Below are positions 1 through 6,987 of a stretch of DNA of 64,000 bases, in pieces. How positions within the stretch are numbered: position 1 is the first letter of the stretch; each line of letters starts with the position of its first letter. The stretch comes from Thermoplasmata archaeon (GTDB taxonomy: Archaea; Thermoplasmatota; Thermoplasmata; Lutacidiplasmatales; UBA184): positions 1 to 64,000 of the forward strand of contig JAKAVQ010000011.1 of the NCBI GenBank assembly GCA_021817245.1. The letters run 5' to 3'. A program made the position numbers and the translations under genes. The notes under the pieces were generated by a model that had not been told where the DNA came from, did no database searches, and saw only the letters and a program-made list of their open reading frames with translations.

Positions 1-258
1 CGATCCAAGCCCTCAGAGTTAATGGTTGTGAGATGAACAACTGAGCGGTCCGCTCCAGAACAACCTAAAGGGTGTCGAAGAGTCGTCGGAGCCGGAAGTC
101 AGCCCTTCGGTCATACCTCCTGGGTCACACCGAGACTCGGGCGACGGTTTTCAGGCGGGGACTTTGCTCACACCATCATCTCGCGTGGGTCTATCGCTTG
201 TCGTCGTCGCCGGGGACTGCGTGCGACCGCCGGTTGCACTCGGCCTGCGGCTGTTCCC
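1..258. other. No confident gene
   Basis: This stretch contains overlapping reading frames on both strands, but none has recognisable domains or convincing composition. The first 70 bases are clearly less GC-rich than the rest of the window, which suggests non-coding or recently acquired DNA. I see no tRNA or promoter that I can defend. A gene running in from the left edge cannot be excluded. Confidence 0.4.
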
Positions 259-711
259 ATGACCGCACCCGCCAGAGGCACGCACGAAATGGACTCTCAG
301 TGGGAGCGGACGGCATGGAGACGTCTGCGCACAAGGGGCGCGCGGAGAGGACGACGTTGCGCCCAATACCGGGCACCGGTTGTGAGCGCAGTGGAGCGAC
401 CGCCCATTCCCTCCGGTCCGGAAACGTTACGGAACGGGCCGTGTCACCGATGTGAGCGCGGGGAGGGGGGTGGCCCCGACTCGTCCGACACTCGCTCGTC
501 CCCGCACCGCAACGGATACGGTACGTACCGCCCCCCATCTCCCTCCCCCGCCGCCGCTCTCTCCCCCTACGAGTCGTGGAGAGGGATCCGCCGCATCTCC
601 CGACCGGGGGCGGAGCGCGTTCCCTGCCCCCGGTGCGGCCTCTCGGTCCGTCGCGACAACCTGAGCCGGCACCTCAAGCGATGCCCCCACGGCCGGGGGA
701 CGAGCGCATGA
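259..711 (+). CDS. Small zinc-finger protein (C2HC finger at C-terminus)
   Basis: The last 30 residues contain a compact finger, CPRCGLSVRRDNLSRHLKRC, with spacing C-x2-C-x11-H-x3-C. This is the layout of a C2H2-type beta-beta-alpha finger with a final Cys. Such single-finger proteins are common in archaeal plasmids and integrated elements, where they probably bind DNA. The stop codon overlaps the ATG of the next gene (ATGA), which supports real translation and coupling. The start is uncertain: ATGs lie at 259 and 289, but a copy of a 23-base repeat falls inside the 5' half, so the true protein may be shorter and start downstream at a non-ATG codon. The N-terminal two thirds is Arg/Pro-rich and unlike any family I know. 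Confidence 0.55.
   Translation: MTAPARGTHEMDSQWERTAWRRLRTRGARRGRRCAQYRAPVVSAVERPPIPSGPETLRNGPCHRCERGEGGGPDSSDTRSSPHRNGYGTYRPPSPSPAAALSPYESWRGIRRISRPGAERVPCPRCGLSVRRDNLSRHLKRCPHGRGTSA
423..445 (-). repeat. 23-base repeat, inverted copy (A)
   Basis: Read on the minus strand this is GACACGGCCCGTTCCG followed by TAACGTT. It differs at one base from the two copies at 1801-1823 and 1903-1925, which lie in the opposite orientation on the plus strand. The centre of the consensus is the palindrome GTTCCGGAAC. The possible role is discussed under findings. Confidence 0.85.
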
Positions 712-1121
712 CCGACTCGTCCTCGTCCGTTCGTCCCACGCGTCCGGACGAGCGACCGCCTGCTCGTCCGCCCGTTTCGTGGGCGGACCTTGTCCGGATC
801 CGCGCTGAGACGAACGCCCAGCTCGAAGCCGTCCGCGCCCAGGTCCGAGCGAACCTCGCCGAAGGCCACCGTGCCCTCGCCGCCTACCAAGCGGAGCGGA
901 CCAAGACCCACGCCGAGGGGGACGCCGCGATCCTCGCCGCGCTCCGCGAGGGGAAGACCGTCCGCGCGATCTGCGCGTCCCTCAAGGTGGGCCCGCACCG
1001 CGTCGGACGCCTGAGAGCCCATCTCGTCCACCCGTCCGGCTCGTCCTCCTCCGGGCCGGACCCTTCCCCCCTCGCGCGCGCGCGTGAGAGAGCGCGCCAC
1101 ATCACGCCGCCTCCCGAGTAA
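708..1121 (+). CDS. Small helix-turn-helix protein
   Basis: This 137-residue protein starts at an ATG that overlaps the stop of the zinc-finger gene, indicating translational coupling. Residues 1-25 are Ser/Pro/Arg-rich. Residues about 25-70 form an amphipathic helix rich in Ala, Gln and Glu. Residues about 74-105 (ILAALREGKTVRAICASLKV and on) have the pattern of a resolvase/Hin-type helix-turn-helix. The C-terminal tail is Ser/Pro-rich. I infer a DNA-binding accessory or regulatory protein that works with the finger protein upstream. The family is not recognised. It lies next to a tyrosine recombinase, so it may be a recombination or copy-control factor of a mobile element. Confidence 0.6.
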   Translation: MTDSSSSVRPTRPDERPPARPPVSWADLVRIRAETNAQLEAVRAQVRANLAEGHRALAAYQAERTKTHAEGDAAILAALREGKTVRAICASLKVGPHRVGRLRAHLVHPSGSSSSGPDPSPLARARERARHITPPPE

Positions 1122-1130
1122 CGGGTAACG
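1118..1130 (+). repeat. Tandem TAAC motif, copy 1
   Basis: GTAACGGGTAACG contains two TAACG-like words six to seven bases apart. A near copy, GTAACAGATAACG, occurs at 1443-1455. The first copy overlaps the stop codon of the HTH gene. It may be a protein-binding site, possibly for the adjacent HTH protein or recombinase. Confidence 0.5.
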
Positions 1131-1220
1131 TCGCATCTCCCGGCACCGCCCCCCGTCTCTTCGCAATCTGACAGAGATCGACAAGTTGGGCCGCCCCCGC
1201 GGCCGGGCCGGTCCGTCCTC

Positions 1221-1251
1221 GCGCGCGCGTGAGAGCGCACGCGGGGTCAAG
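1221..1251 (+). repeat. 31-base direct repeat, copy 1
   Basis: An alternating GCGCGCGC tract is followed by GAGAGCGCACGCGGGGTCAA. The last 21 bases are identical to 1411-1431, 180 bases downstream. A degenerate third copy (CGCGCGTGAGAGAGCGC) sits at about 1076-1097 at the end of the HTH gene. Confidence 0.8.
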
Positions 1252-1400
1252 TTGCCCCCTGGGAAGCGGGAAGCGACTCAGGTCCTGATCGGAGCGTCGG
1301 TTCCTGCGCCGAGGCAAGACGGCGCAGCGCGATCTCCCGGAGCTCGACGACGTACTTCGGGCTCGCGTGGAACCTCTCGGCTGCGACCCGGTTTCCCCTC

Positions 1401-1431
1401 ACGCGCGCGGGAGAGCGCACGCGGGGTCAAG
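1401..1431 (+). repeat. 31-base direct repeat, copy 2
   Basis: ACGCGCGCGG is followed by the same 21 bases as copy 1. The 180-base spacing and the GC-alternating lead suggest an ordered array of binding sites and not a random simple repeat. Confidence 0.8.
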
Positions 1432-1442
1432 CGGGCGCCCCC

Positions 1443-1455
1443 GTAACAGATAACG
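1443..1455 (+). repeat. Tandem TAAC motif, copy 2
   Basis: GTAACAGATAACG matches 1118-1130 at 11 of 13 positions. Both copies lie shortly after a copy of the CGCGCG/GAGAG repeat. Confidence 0.45.
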
Positions 1456-1532
1456 CAGGAGAGCGATTCGTGTCGAGCCGTCCCCGGGCCGGGATGGCCG
1501 TTCCCTCCTCGCGTGTACGTGGAGTACATATG

Positions 1533-1700
1533 TCATATCATACGGCCGCCGCGGAAGTGGGAAGCGCCGATCTGGGTAGTTTCGGCCGCGCTCATCTCCT
1601 TCGGCACGGTCACCTTGAACGAGATGCGCCCGTCCATGAGGAACTTCAGCACCGTGTACTCCTTCCTGAGCGGGTCCACGTTGTTCAACGCCCTCGCCAT
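1533..1700 (-). CDS. Hypothetical 55-residue protein
   Basis: This short frame has natural-looking composition and codon use (Lys AAG, Phe TTC, Met, Val GTG), unlike the Arg/Pro-rich shadows around it. The protein begins MARALNNVDPLRKEYTVLKF and continues with an apparently beta-rich segment. ATG at 1700 is preceded by GGAGG about 13 bases upstream; a GTG start at 1721 would add seven residues. No family is recognised. It is a small cytosolic protein with no membrane segment, lying between the repeat arrays of the accessory region. Confidence 0.45.
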   Translation of the reverse strand: MARALNNVDPLRKEYTVLKFLMDGRISFKVTVPKEMSAAETTQIGASHFRGGRMI

Positions 1701-1794
1701 CTTACTCGACGTCCTCCACACTCAGGATAGCCGAGAGGAGGAGCAGGCCCGACGAGAGCGGGAGGCCGCCGCCGCCCGCTCCGCGCACACACAC

Positions 1795-1823
1795 GGAGGG
1801 GACACGGCCCGTTCCGGAACGTT
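1795..1823 (+). repeat. 29-base direct repeat, copy B
   Basis: GGAGGG is followed by GACACGGCCCGTTCCGGAAC and GTT. It is identical over 29 bases to 1897-1925 and inverted relative to 423-445. Confidence 0.9.
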
Positions 1824-1896
1824 TTCGCCGGAGGGAGAGTTTTCGTCGCTTCGGGTGAAAGTGGCGCCGCATCGAGCACACTGCGGCGGTGGTGGC

Positions 1897-1925
1897 GGAG
1901 GGGACACGGCCCGTTCCGGAACGTT
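1897..1925 (+). repeat. 29-base direct repeat, copy C
   Basis: This is the second exact copy of the 29-base unit with the internal palindrome GTTCCGGAAC, 102 bases from copy B. On the minus strand each copy is followed, after a variable spacer, by TGTG and a CG-rich word, as is also true of copy A on the plus strand, so the unit may extend beyond the 23-base core. Confidence 0.9.
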
Positions 1926-2061
1926 GTCACTGACGAGTGGTAGTTCCTCGTCCGACCCTTCGTCCTCGCCCACTCGTCCCCCCCGTCCGGACGAGCCCAC
2001 GTCCCCCTCTCGCGTACGCGGAGAACTAACACCGGTTCGTACGTCTTACCGGGTGGCGGCC

Positions 2062-3396
2062 TCACACGTGGGCTATGCCGATTGCGGGCGCCCGGAGAAC
2101 TGCCTGGTCGGTCCCGAGCGGGGAAACGAACTCCCAGCCTAGCATGAGCAGCTCCGAAACCCCCGTCGTCGGGACCACTCTTTGGATGGGCTCCGCCTTG
2201 CGTGAGCCCAGGATCCGCTCGAGCTCGTCCCCCGCAACCTTGCCCTCGAGGACCTCGCTGATCTTGTCGTCCTTGACCCCTTTCTCCTTGAGCAGCGCCG
2301 CGAGGACTCCCTCGAGGACGGTCGCGCGGTCCTCCCCGGGCCGGGCTGATAGCGAGAGCGCCGGCAGGCACTTCGCGTAGCTCGCCCGTAGCTCCTCGAT
2401 CTTCTCTGGCGAGAGAGTTCGACCAAGATTATAGAGCGTATCAGTGGACCCGAGGGCGTGGCCGAGGAAGTACTCCCGGCGGGTCCGGGACACCAGGCCC
2501 CGGCTCTCGGCCGCTTCCAGAGCCGTGCTAACGAAAGCCCTGAGCGCGTGAGGAGTCCACCGGAGGTTTCTCGGTGCGACCGTGTCCATCGCGGCTTGGA
2601 CCCTGGCTGCTAGTGACTTCCGTACGATGAACACGTGGCCGTCCTTCGACCTATGCGACTCCCGGACTCCCCGCGCGTCGGGAGCGACTAGCGGGCTCTC
2701 GGGGGTCAACCTCTCGCCCCGGCGCTGCCGCTCCTTGAGGTAGGTCACCACTGCTTCTCCTGCCTCGTCGGTAATCCCTGTGTAGTAGCCCCTACCACCT
2801 TTTGAGAGGAATGCGGGGACCCGAAGAATCGGCGGGCCGCGCTCGAGGCGAGGCTCTGGCTCGAGCTCAAGGTCGATCAGGTTCTTCAGCCGGAGTCCGT
2901 CAGCGTGGCCGTTCTGGGTGGCAAAGGTCCCGATGCGGACGCCGCTCGAGGCAAGGATGAGCACCACCATCCGGTCCCTCGCCGACTTGACCGCACCGGC
3001 GATCTGCCGGACCTGTTCGTGGGTGGGGACGACCCGGGAGGCGTTCTCCTCGTCGGCTTCGGTCGGCTTTACGGTCGGGTTCCACGCGGGCGCCGCCCCG
3101 ACGGAACCCAAGAACGAGCGAACCGACCACCAGACATTCGTGACGTACTTCGTCTTGAGACCCGCCTCCTGCTGCGAGTGGATGAAGTCGATGACGACAT
3201 TTCGCAGCTTCCGCTCGTCCTTTCGCGCCAGACGCAAGAGCCCCTCGATGTCGAGGTCCGATCTCTCGAGAAAAATGCGGAGGTGGTCGAGCTGGGTGGA
3301 TGCCGTCCCGGGGGAACGGTCTTTAACCCAGGTTGATACGTCGGCGTGTCTGAGGAGGAGGCTCTTGCGTTCCGTGGCGCTCGGGGTGGGCTTCAT
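2062..3396 (-). CDS. Tyrosine recombinase / integrase
   Basis: This 444-residue protein has the full catalytic set of the phage-integrase family: Arg154 (SSGVRIGTF), Lys199 (FLSKGG), His283 and Arg286 (HALR), His313 (LGHALG) and the nucleophile Tyr322 (DTLYNLGR). Residues about 10-105 form the SAM-like core-binding domain, which contacts DNA arms. A C-terminal tail of about 100 residues follows the tyrosine and is longer than usual; it is of unknown function. The gene is transcribed away from tRNA-Pro, whose 5' end is 50 bases upstream. The protein should cut and rejoin specific sites, either for element integration or for inversion of the repeats at 423-1925. A close Sulfolobus-type split integrase is excluded because the gene is intact. 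Confidence 0.9.
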   Translation of the reverse strand: MKPTPSATERKSLLLRHADVSTWVKDRSPGTASTQLDHLRIFLERSDLDIEGLLRLARKDERKLRNVVIDFIHSQQEAGLKTKYVTNVWWSVRSFLGSVGAAPAWNPTVKPTEADEENASRVVPTHEQVRQIAGAVKSARDRMVVLILASSGVRIGTFATQNGHADGLRLKNLIDLELEPEPRLERGPPILRVPAFLSKGGRGYYTGITDEAGEAVVTYLKERQRRGERLTPESPLVAPDARGVRESHRSKDGHVFIVRKSLAARVQAAMDTVAPRNLRWTPHALRAFVSTALEAAESRGLVSRTRREYFLGHALGSTDTLYNLGRTLSPEKIEELRASYAKCLPALSLSARPGEDRATVLEGVLAALLKEKGVKDDKISEVLEGKVAGDELERILGSRKAEPIQRVVPTTGVSELLMLGWEFVSPLGTDQAVLRAPAIGIAHV

Positions 3397-3417
3397 CGGT
3401 CACGCCATGAACGGCCC

Positions 3418-3429
3418 GGAATATGAACC
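3418..3429 (-). promoter_or_regulatory. TATA-like box of the recombinase gene
   Basis: On the minus strand GGTTCATATTCC lies about 22-33 bases before the ATG at 3396, the spacing expected for an archaeal promoter with a very short leader. Confidence 0.45.
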
Positions 3430-3445
3430 TTTGTCCTTGAACTAT

Positions 3446-3520
3446 GGGACTGTGGGGTAGCTTGGTCCATCCTTCGGGGTTCGGGACTCCGAGACGCCAG
3501 TCCAAATCTGGCCAGTCCCA
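3446..3520 (+). tRNA. tRNA-Pro (CGG)
   Basis: The acceptor stem GGGACTG (3446-3452) pairs perfectly with CAGTCCC (3513-3519), and A3520 is the discriminator. The anticodon stem CGGGG/CTCCG encloses the loop TTCGGGA with anticodon CGG, decoding CCG proline codons. The T arm is CCAGTCCAAATCTGG. CCA is not encoded. There is no intron. The recombinase gene starts 50 bases upstream on the other strand. Confidence 0.93.
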
Positions 3521-3529
3521 TTCGACCGG

Positions 3530-3548
3530 GGCGGCGGGGCCCGCCGCC
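3530..3548. terminator. GC-rich palindrome after tRNA-Pro
   Basis: GGCGGCGGG and CCCGCCGCC flank a single central base, forming a perfect dyad. It sits between the tRNA 3' end and the convergent metallo-beta-lactamase gene. It could pause transcription from both sides. No T tract follows, so a termination role is a guess. Confidence 0.25.
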
Positions 3549-3565
3549 GCCCTCCGCTTCTCGCG

Positions 3566-4234
3566 CTAGAGCTTGTGGGTGAGGGCCCGGACCGCGGAGC
3601 CGCCGTTCTTGAGGATCGGGCCACCGTGGTAGCTCAGCAGGGAGTCGATCGTCAGCTGTCCCATCCGGCGCGCCGATATCTTCGCCGTGGGGGTGTGGTG
3701 GGTGAAGTCGGGCGGGGTAAGCGTCACGGCATCTCCCTCGACGAAGAAGAGGTCCCCCGAGAAGAGCAGCTTGCGCTCGGGCTGGTAGTAGGAGGTGTGG
3801 CCCGGTGTGTGCCCGGGGGTGTGGTAGGCGATGACTCCACCGGCGGCGTCGATCGTGTCGCCGTCCTTGAAGCGCTCGTCGACATCGAACGCCTCGGCCG
3901 GTGGCGTGCCCGGACCATCGTACTTCGGGTCGAGCCCGATGTACGCCGCCTCGATCCAATGAGCGAAGGTGCGCGCCCGCGTCTTCTCCGCGACGGCGTG
4001 CAGGGAGCCCGTGTGGTCCCGATGGAGATGGGTCAGGAGGACCTTCTTCACCGCCGACGGATCCACATGGATCTTCGCGAGGTAGGCGAAGATCGCCGCG
4101 TGGGCCCCGGGGAGGCCGGTATCGATCAGGGTCCAGGAGGACCCCGAGTCCTTGACCAGATAGACATGGGTCGAGAAGTCGGGCGATGGGTCGACACCTT
4201 CCACCTGATGAACGCCGGGCAGGATCTCGGGCAT
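3566..4234 (-). CDS. Metallo-beta-lactamase fold hydrolase
   Basis: The 222-residue protein carries the metal-binding HLHRDH motif (His69, His71, Asp73, His74), then HTPGHTPGH (about 138-146), Asp161 in LLFSGDLFF and a terminal SYHGG histidine (His203). This is a complete two-metal site of the MBL superfamily. The size and motif set fit the group that includes glyoxalase II-like and quorum-lactone-type hydrolases. The substrate cannot be told from the sequence. It has no signal peptide, so it is cytosolic. It stands alone; the YCII-VOC gene upstream is on the same strand, 78 bases away. Confidence 0.9.
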   Translation of the reverse strand: MPEILPGVHQVEGVDPSPDFSTHVYLVKDSGSSWTLIDTGLPGAHAAIFAYLAKIHVDPSAVKKVLLTHLHRDHTGSLHAVAEKTRARTFAHWIEAAYIGLDPKYDGPGTPPAEAFDVDERFKDGDTIDAAGGVIAYHTPGHTPGHTSYYQPERKLLFSGDLFFVEGDAVTLTPPDFTHHTPTAKISARRMGQLTIDSLLSYHGGPILKNGGSAVRALTHKL

Positions 4235-4312
4235 GTTGGACCTCGGGCGCCCCCGAGTCGCGCTCGGCCAAAACCCCTTCGGGACGCTGCCGATCCTCCC
4301 GACGCCGCCGGA

Positions 4313-5074
4313 TCAGCCGGCACGGCGACGGACACGCTCCCGTCCGGCTTCCTCGAAGGCGAGGAACTCGTTCCCGTCCGGATCGGTGAAGCGCAGCGTC
4401 CGGGAACCCCACGGCTCCGACTGCGGGGCGCGGGTCACGTGGGCCCCCAAGTGCTCGAGGCGGAGCGCGAGCGCCGAGACGCTGTCGGTCTGGAAGACGA
4501 TCCCCGTCCGAGTACCGACCCGGGCCGTTGCTTCGGAGAAGTGCGGCTCCCCCCACTCCTTTCTCGGGACGATCAACGAGAGGGCTGCGGTCCCGCGGCC
4601 GAGGGAGAGCTCGGTGTAGCCGGTCTCATCGTCCCGGGCGCGCACTTCGAGACCGAGGCCGTCCCGATAGAACCGGATCGCCCGGTCGCGGTCGGTCACG
4701 ACCACCGCGACCCGGTGCAGGAGCGTCAGTCGACCGGCGCCGCGGGCCGGAGGCAGCTCGAGGTTCACCCCGGAGCCGAGGCTCTTCGGGTCCCACTCGA
4801 TCAGTTCGGAGCGGACCTCCTCACACCGGGACCACGGGTCGGTCCGGAGCACCCGACGCGCCTCGTCGTACTCGCGGGCCCGGAAGATGAGGAGGTCACC
4901 GCTCGGTTCGGTCAGGGCGCCGTGCGCGACCAGCCGTCCGACCCGCTCGAGACCGGCGAGGAACGCCTGGGTCTCTCGCGAACCCGGTGCGTCGCCCGTC
5001 GCCGCCAGGGCGAGACGGGCGACCCGGACGTACATCCTCTTGGGCTTGCGGCCGGGCTTACCGTCCGATACCAT
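4313..5074 (-). CDS. YCII-like domain fused to a VOC/glyoxalase domain
   Basis: Residues about 10-95 match the YCII fold: MYVRVARLALAATGD, a central helix, and a ferredoxin-like end with FRAREYDEARRVLRTDPW. Residues about 115-245 form a vicinal-oxygen-chelate domain with paired betaalphabetabetabeta modules (LLHRVAVVVTDRDRAIRFYR ... LRFTDPDGNEFLAFEE). VOC proteins bind a metal and act as lyases, dioxygenases or antibiotic-binding proteins; YCII domains resemble muconolactone isomerase. The fused protein is probably a small-molecule enzyme or sequestration protein, with substrate unknown. A TATA-like TACTTTAGG lies about 25 bases before the start on the minus strand. Confidence 0.75.
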   Translation of the reverse strand: MVSDGKPGRKPKRMYVRVARLALAATGDAPGSRETQAFLAGLERVGRLVAHGALTEPSGDLLIFRAREYDEARRVLRTDPWSRCEEVRSELIEWDPKSLGSGVNLELPPARGAGRLTLLHRVAVVVTDRDRAIRFYRDGLGLEVRARDDETGYTELSLGRGTAALSLIVPRKEWGEPHFSEATARVGTRTGIVFQTDSVSALALRLEHLGAHVTRAPQSEPWGSRTLRFTDPDGNEFLAFEEAGRERVRRRAG

Positions 5075-5157
5075 CGAAAGACCTAGGTCCGGCCCGACCT
5101 AAAGTACGTGTCGTCCGGGAGACGCGCGGCGCAAGGTCCACGCCCGGAGGCCGGCCG

Positions 5158-6147
5158 TCACGGACCGTGGTCGAAGGCGTGGCCCAGCGACCGAACGGAC
5201 TCGGCGACGAGGGAAGGGGCGAGGGCACCGAAGTCGAAGATGCCGAGGACCTCATCGACTCCGGTCCGGGCGAACTCCTCGAGCCGGGCCGCGACATCTC
5301 TCGGCGTTCCGAAAAGGGCCCATCCCGCTTCCTCGAGCGCGCCGGACCGCGCCTGGTGCGGGTCATGCTGGACCTTGCTCAGGTAGTGGAGGCTTTGCGT
5401 CGCCCGTCGTCCGTCGAGGTAGCGTTGCAGCGCTTCTCGGGCCCGGTCCGCGTGGGAACCGGCGTACAGGTGCAACCCCGCCGCCACTTCGCCCCTGACG
5501 CCGGCCGGGAGCCGGGCGCGGTACTCGGAGACCTCCTCAGAGAGTTCCTTCCAGCCGGAGAGCGTCGCGTACGGGATCAGGGCGATCGACGCGCCTCGTC
5601 CCGCGACGAACGGTATCGCCTCCCGGCGCTGCACGGCGATCCAGAGGGGCGGGTGCGGAAGCTGCACCGGCCGCAGGTTCAGCCGAACCGGGACCGCCGA
5701 GGGCTCGTCGAAACGGACCGCGGCCCCCGTGAACGCGCGGACCAACGTCTCGAGAGCACGATCGAAGCGCTCCCGCTTGGTCGAGGGATCGACCCCGAAC
5801 CCCTCGAACTCCATCGGGATGAAACCGCTCCCGACCCCGAGGTTCAGGCGCCCGTCGGTCAGACGGTCGACCATCGCGTACTGCTCGGCGAGCTCGACCG
5901 GTCGGTGGAACGGGAGCACGCTGACGAGCACCCCCAGGCGCAGGCGCCGGGTCCGGGCTCCGCACGCCGCGAGCAGGACGGGAGGGGAGGGGCAGACGCC
6001 GCCCGGGTTGAAGTGATGCTCGGCGACCCAGAGCGCGTGAAGGCCCCCCGACTCGGCGGCCTCGGCAAGGGCGACCGCGTCGCGGAGCCGATGCGACGCT
6101 TCCATCGCCTCGTACTCATCGAGGACGGTGAACGCGCTCAGCTTCAC
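5158..6147 (-). CDS. LLM-class (luciferase-like) oxidoreductase
   Basis: This 329-residue protein has the TIM-barrel signatures of the bacterial luciferase superfamily: AESGGLHALWVAEHHF near the start, LRLGVLVSVLPFHRPVELAE, and LNLGVGSGF(IPMEF) in the middle. Members use reduced flavin or F420 to oxidise small substrates. The GTG start at 6147 is chosen because GGAGGGGC precedes it and because the family signature begins immediately after it; the frame stays open further upstream but has no similarity. F420 or FMN use cannot be decided here. Confidence 0.88.
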   Translation of the reverse strand: MKLSAFTVLDEYEAMEASHRLRDAVALAEAAESGGLHALWVAEHHFNPGGVCPSPPVLLAACGARTRRLRLGVLVSVLPFHRPVELAEQYAMVDRLTDGRLNLGVGSGFIPMEFEGFGVDPSTKRERFDRALETLVRAFTGAAVRFDEPSAVPVRLNLRPVQLPHPPLWIAVQRREAIPFVAGRGASIALIPYATLSGWKELSEEVSEYRARLPAGVRGEVAAGLHLYAGSHADRAREALQRYLDGRRATQSLHYLSKVQHDPHQARSGALEEAGWALFGTPRDVAARLEEFARTGVDEVLGIFDFGALAPSLVAESVRSLGHAFDHGP

Positions 6148-6223
6148 GCCCCTCCGACCGACCTCGAGTAGATGTCGTTTCCCGCCATCGCGGCGACGCG
6201 CCGACAAACCGAAGAGGCCGGCG

Positions 6224-6958
6224 ATGTTCTCCCGCCCGATGTCGCTGCCGGCGATGCCCCTCGCGCCCGGGTGGGGATCCGGCCGGCTCCACCTCGTCGA
6301 CGACCCTCTGAACTGGTCGTACGGTGGGCCGGAGCCGGAGGTCATCGCCCTCCCTTCGCTCTGGTGGCCGCTTCCGCAGCCACTTCCCCCGAGGGCCCGG
6401 GCGCTGCTCCTGCTCGGCCCGGCGACCGCCTCGGAGCGAACCCTCTCGGTCCCGGTGCTGGGCGGGATCGACGTCGATATCCTCCGGGAGGGAGAGCGCG
6501 TGGAGGTCAACGGGTCCAAGGGGACGTTCTCGATCGACGGCGTTGAGGAGGTGGCGGTCGTGACGGCGATCCTGGAGCGGCCGGACGGACGGATCCTCCT
6601 GCTCGAAAGGTCCGAGCGCGTCGGCAGTTTTCGAGGACGGTGGGCCGGTGTCTCGGGGTTCCTCGAGGACCCCACGCCGCTCGCCCAGGCGTACCGGGAA
6701 GTGCTCGAAGAGGTCGGTCTCGATCCGAGCCAGCTCACGCTGGCGGCGTCCGGTGCGCCGGTGCTCGCGCGGGATGGACCCCGGGTCTACATCGTGCACC
6801 CGTTCCGCTTCCACGTCGCCACCGAGGAAGTGCGGCTGGACTGGGAGAGCGCGCGCTTCGAGTGGGTGGACCCCGAGGAGATCCGGCGGCGTTCGACGGT
6901 CCCGAAGCTCGACCGGGTGTGGGAGGCCGTTCGGCCCTCGCACCGACCGAAACCCTAA
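6224..6958 (+). CDS. NUDIX hydrolase with N-terminal extension
   Basis: Residues about 110-235 form a NUDIX domain. The core REVLEEVGL of the NUDIX box is intact, but the upstream glutamate of the canonical GX5E part is not at the expected spacing (GFLEDPTPLAQAY), so metal binding may be altered. The first 100 residues are a separate domain with PEVIALPSLWWPLP, seen in archaeal NUDIX proteins but of unknown role. The protein may hydrolyse a nucleoside diphosphate derivative. Possible starts are ATGs at 6224, 6239 and 6254. tRNA-Ala follows 29 bases downstream on the same strand. Confidence 0.82.
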   Translation: MFSRPMSLPAMPLAPGWGSGRLHLVDDPLNWSYGGPEPEVIALPSLWWPLPQPLPPRARALLLLGPATASERTLSVPVLGGIDVDILREGERVEVNGSKGTFSIDGVEEVAVVTAILERPDGRILLLERSERVGSFRGRWAGVSGFLEDPTPLAQAYREVLEEVGLDPSQLTLAASGAPVLARDGPRVYIVHPFRFHVATEEVRLDWESARFEWVDPEEIRRRSTVPKLDRVWEAVRPSHRPKP

Positions 6959-6987
6959 CGCCCCGACGCTCTCCTGGCCCCCGGCGT

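Larger units (their letters stand above)
1122..1532. other. Intergenic repeat-rich region
   Basis: No convincing gene is seen here. The region holds two direct repeats (1221-1251 and 1401-1431), the second tandem TAAC motif (1443-1455), and near 1521-1543 a short AT-rich patch (acatatgtcatatcat) that stands out from the GC-rich surroundings. Reading frames through it are arginine- and proline-rich shadows. Confidence 0.5.
1722..2061. other. Intergenic region with two repeat copies
   Basis: Two identical 29-base repeats lie here 102 bases apart. Minus-strand translation across them gives a recurring peptide NVPERAVSPP and a half zinc-finger CARCGATFTRSD, but no complete gene is credible. The segment at about 2009-2090 resembles 1507-1575 (both begin with a TCGCGT/ACGYGGAG core), so this end of the region is built from degenerate duplications. 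It lies downstream of the recombinase gene. Confidence 0.45.

Noticed and set aside
72-538. Overlapping frames on both strands at the left edge
   Set aside because: Composition is Arg/Ser/Pro-rich with no motif, and a repeat copy runs through them; they look like chance frames in GC-rich DNA.
1221-1925. CRISPR-like array
   Set aside because: Repeats are few, unevenly spaced, partly inverted and of different families; there are no cas genes in the window.
1722-2000. Minus-strand frame with CARCGATFTRSD and repeated NVPERAVSPP
   Set aside because: The repeated peptide is the translation of the 29-base DNA repeat, and the zinc-finger half lacks its His ligands, so a real gene is not supported.
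3446-3520. tRNA-Pro as proven integration site
   Set aside because: No duplicated tRNA fragment was found within the window, so an attachment site cannot be claimed.
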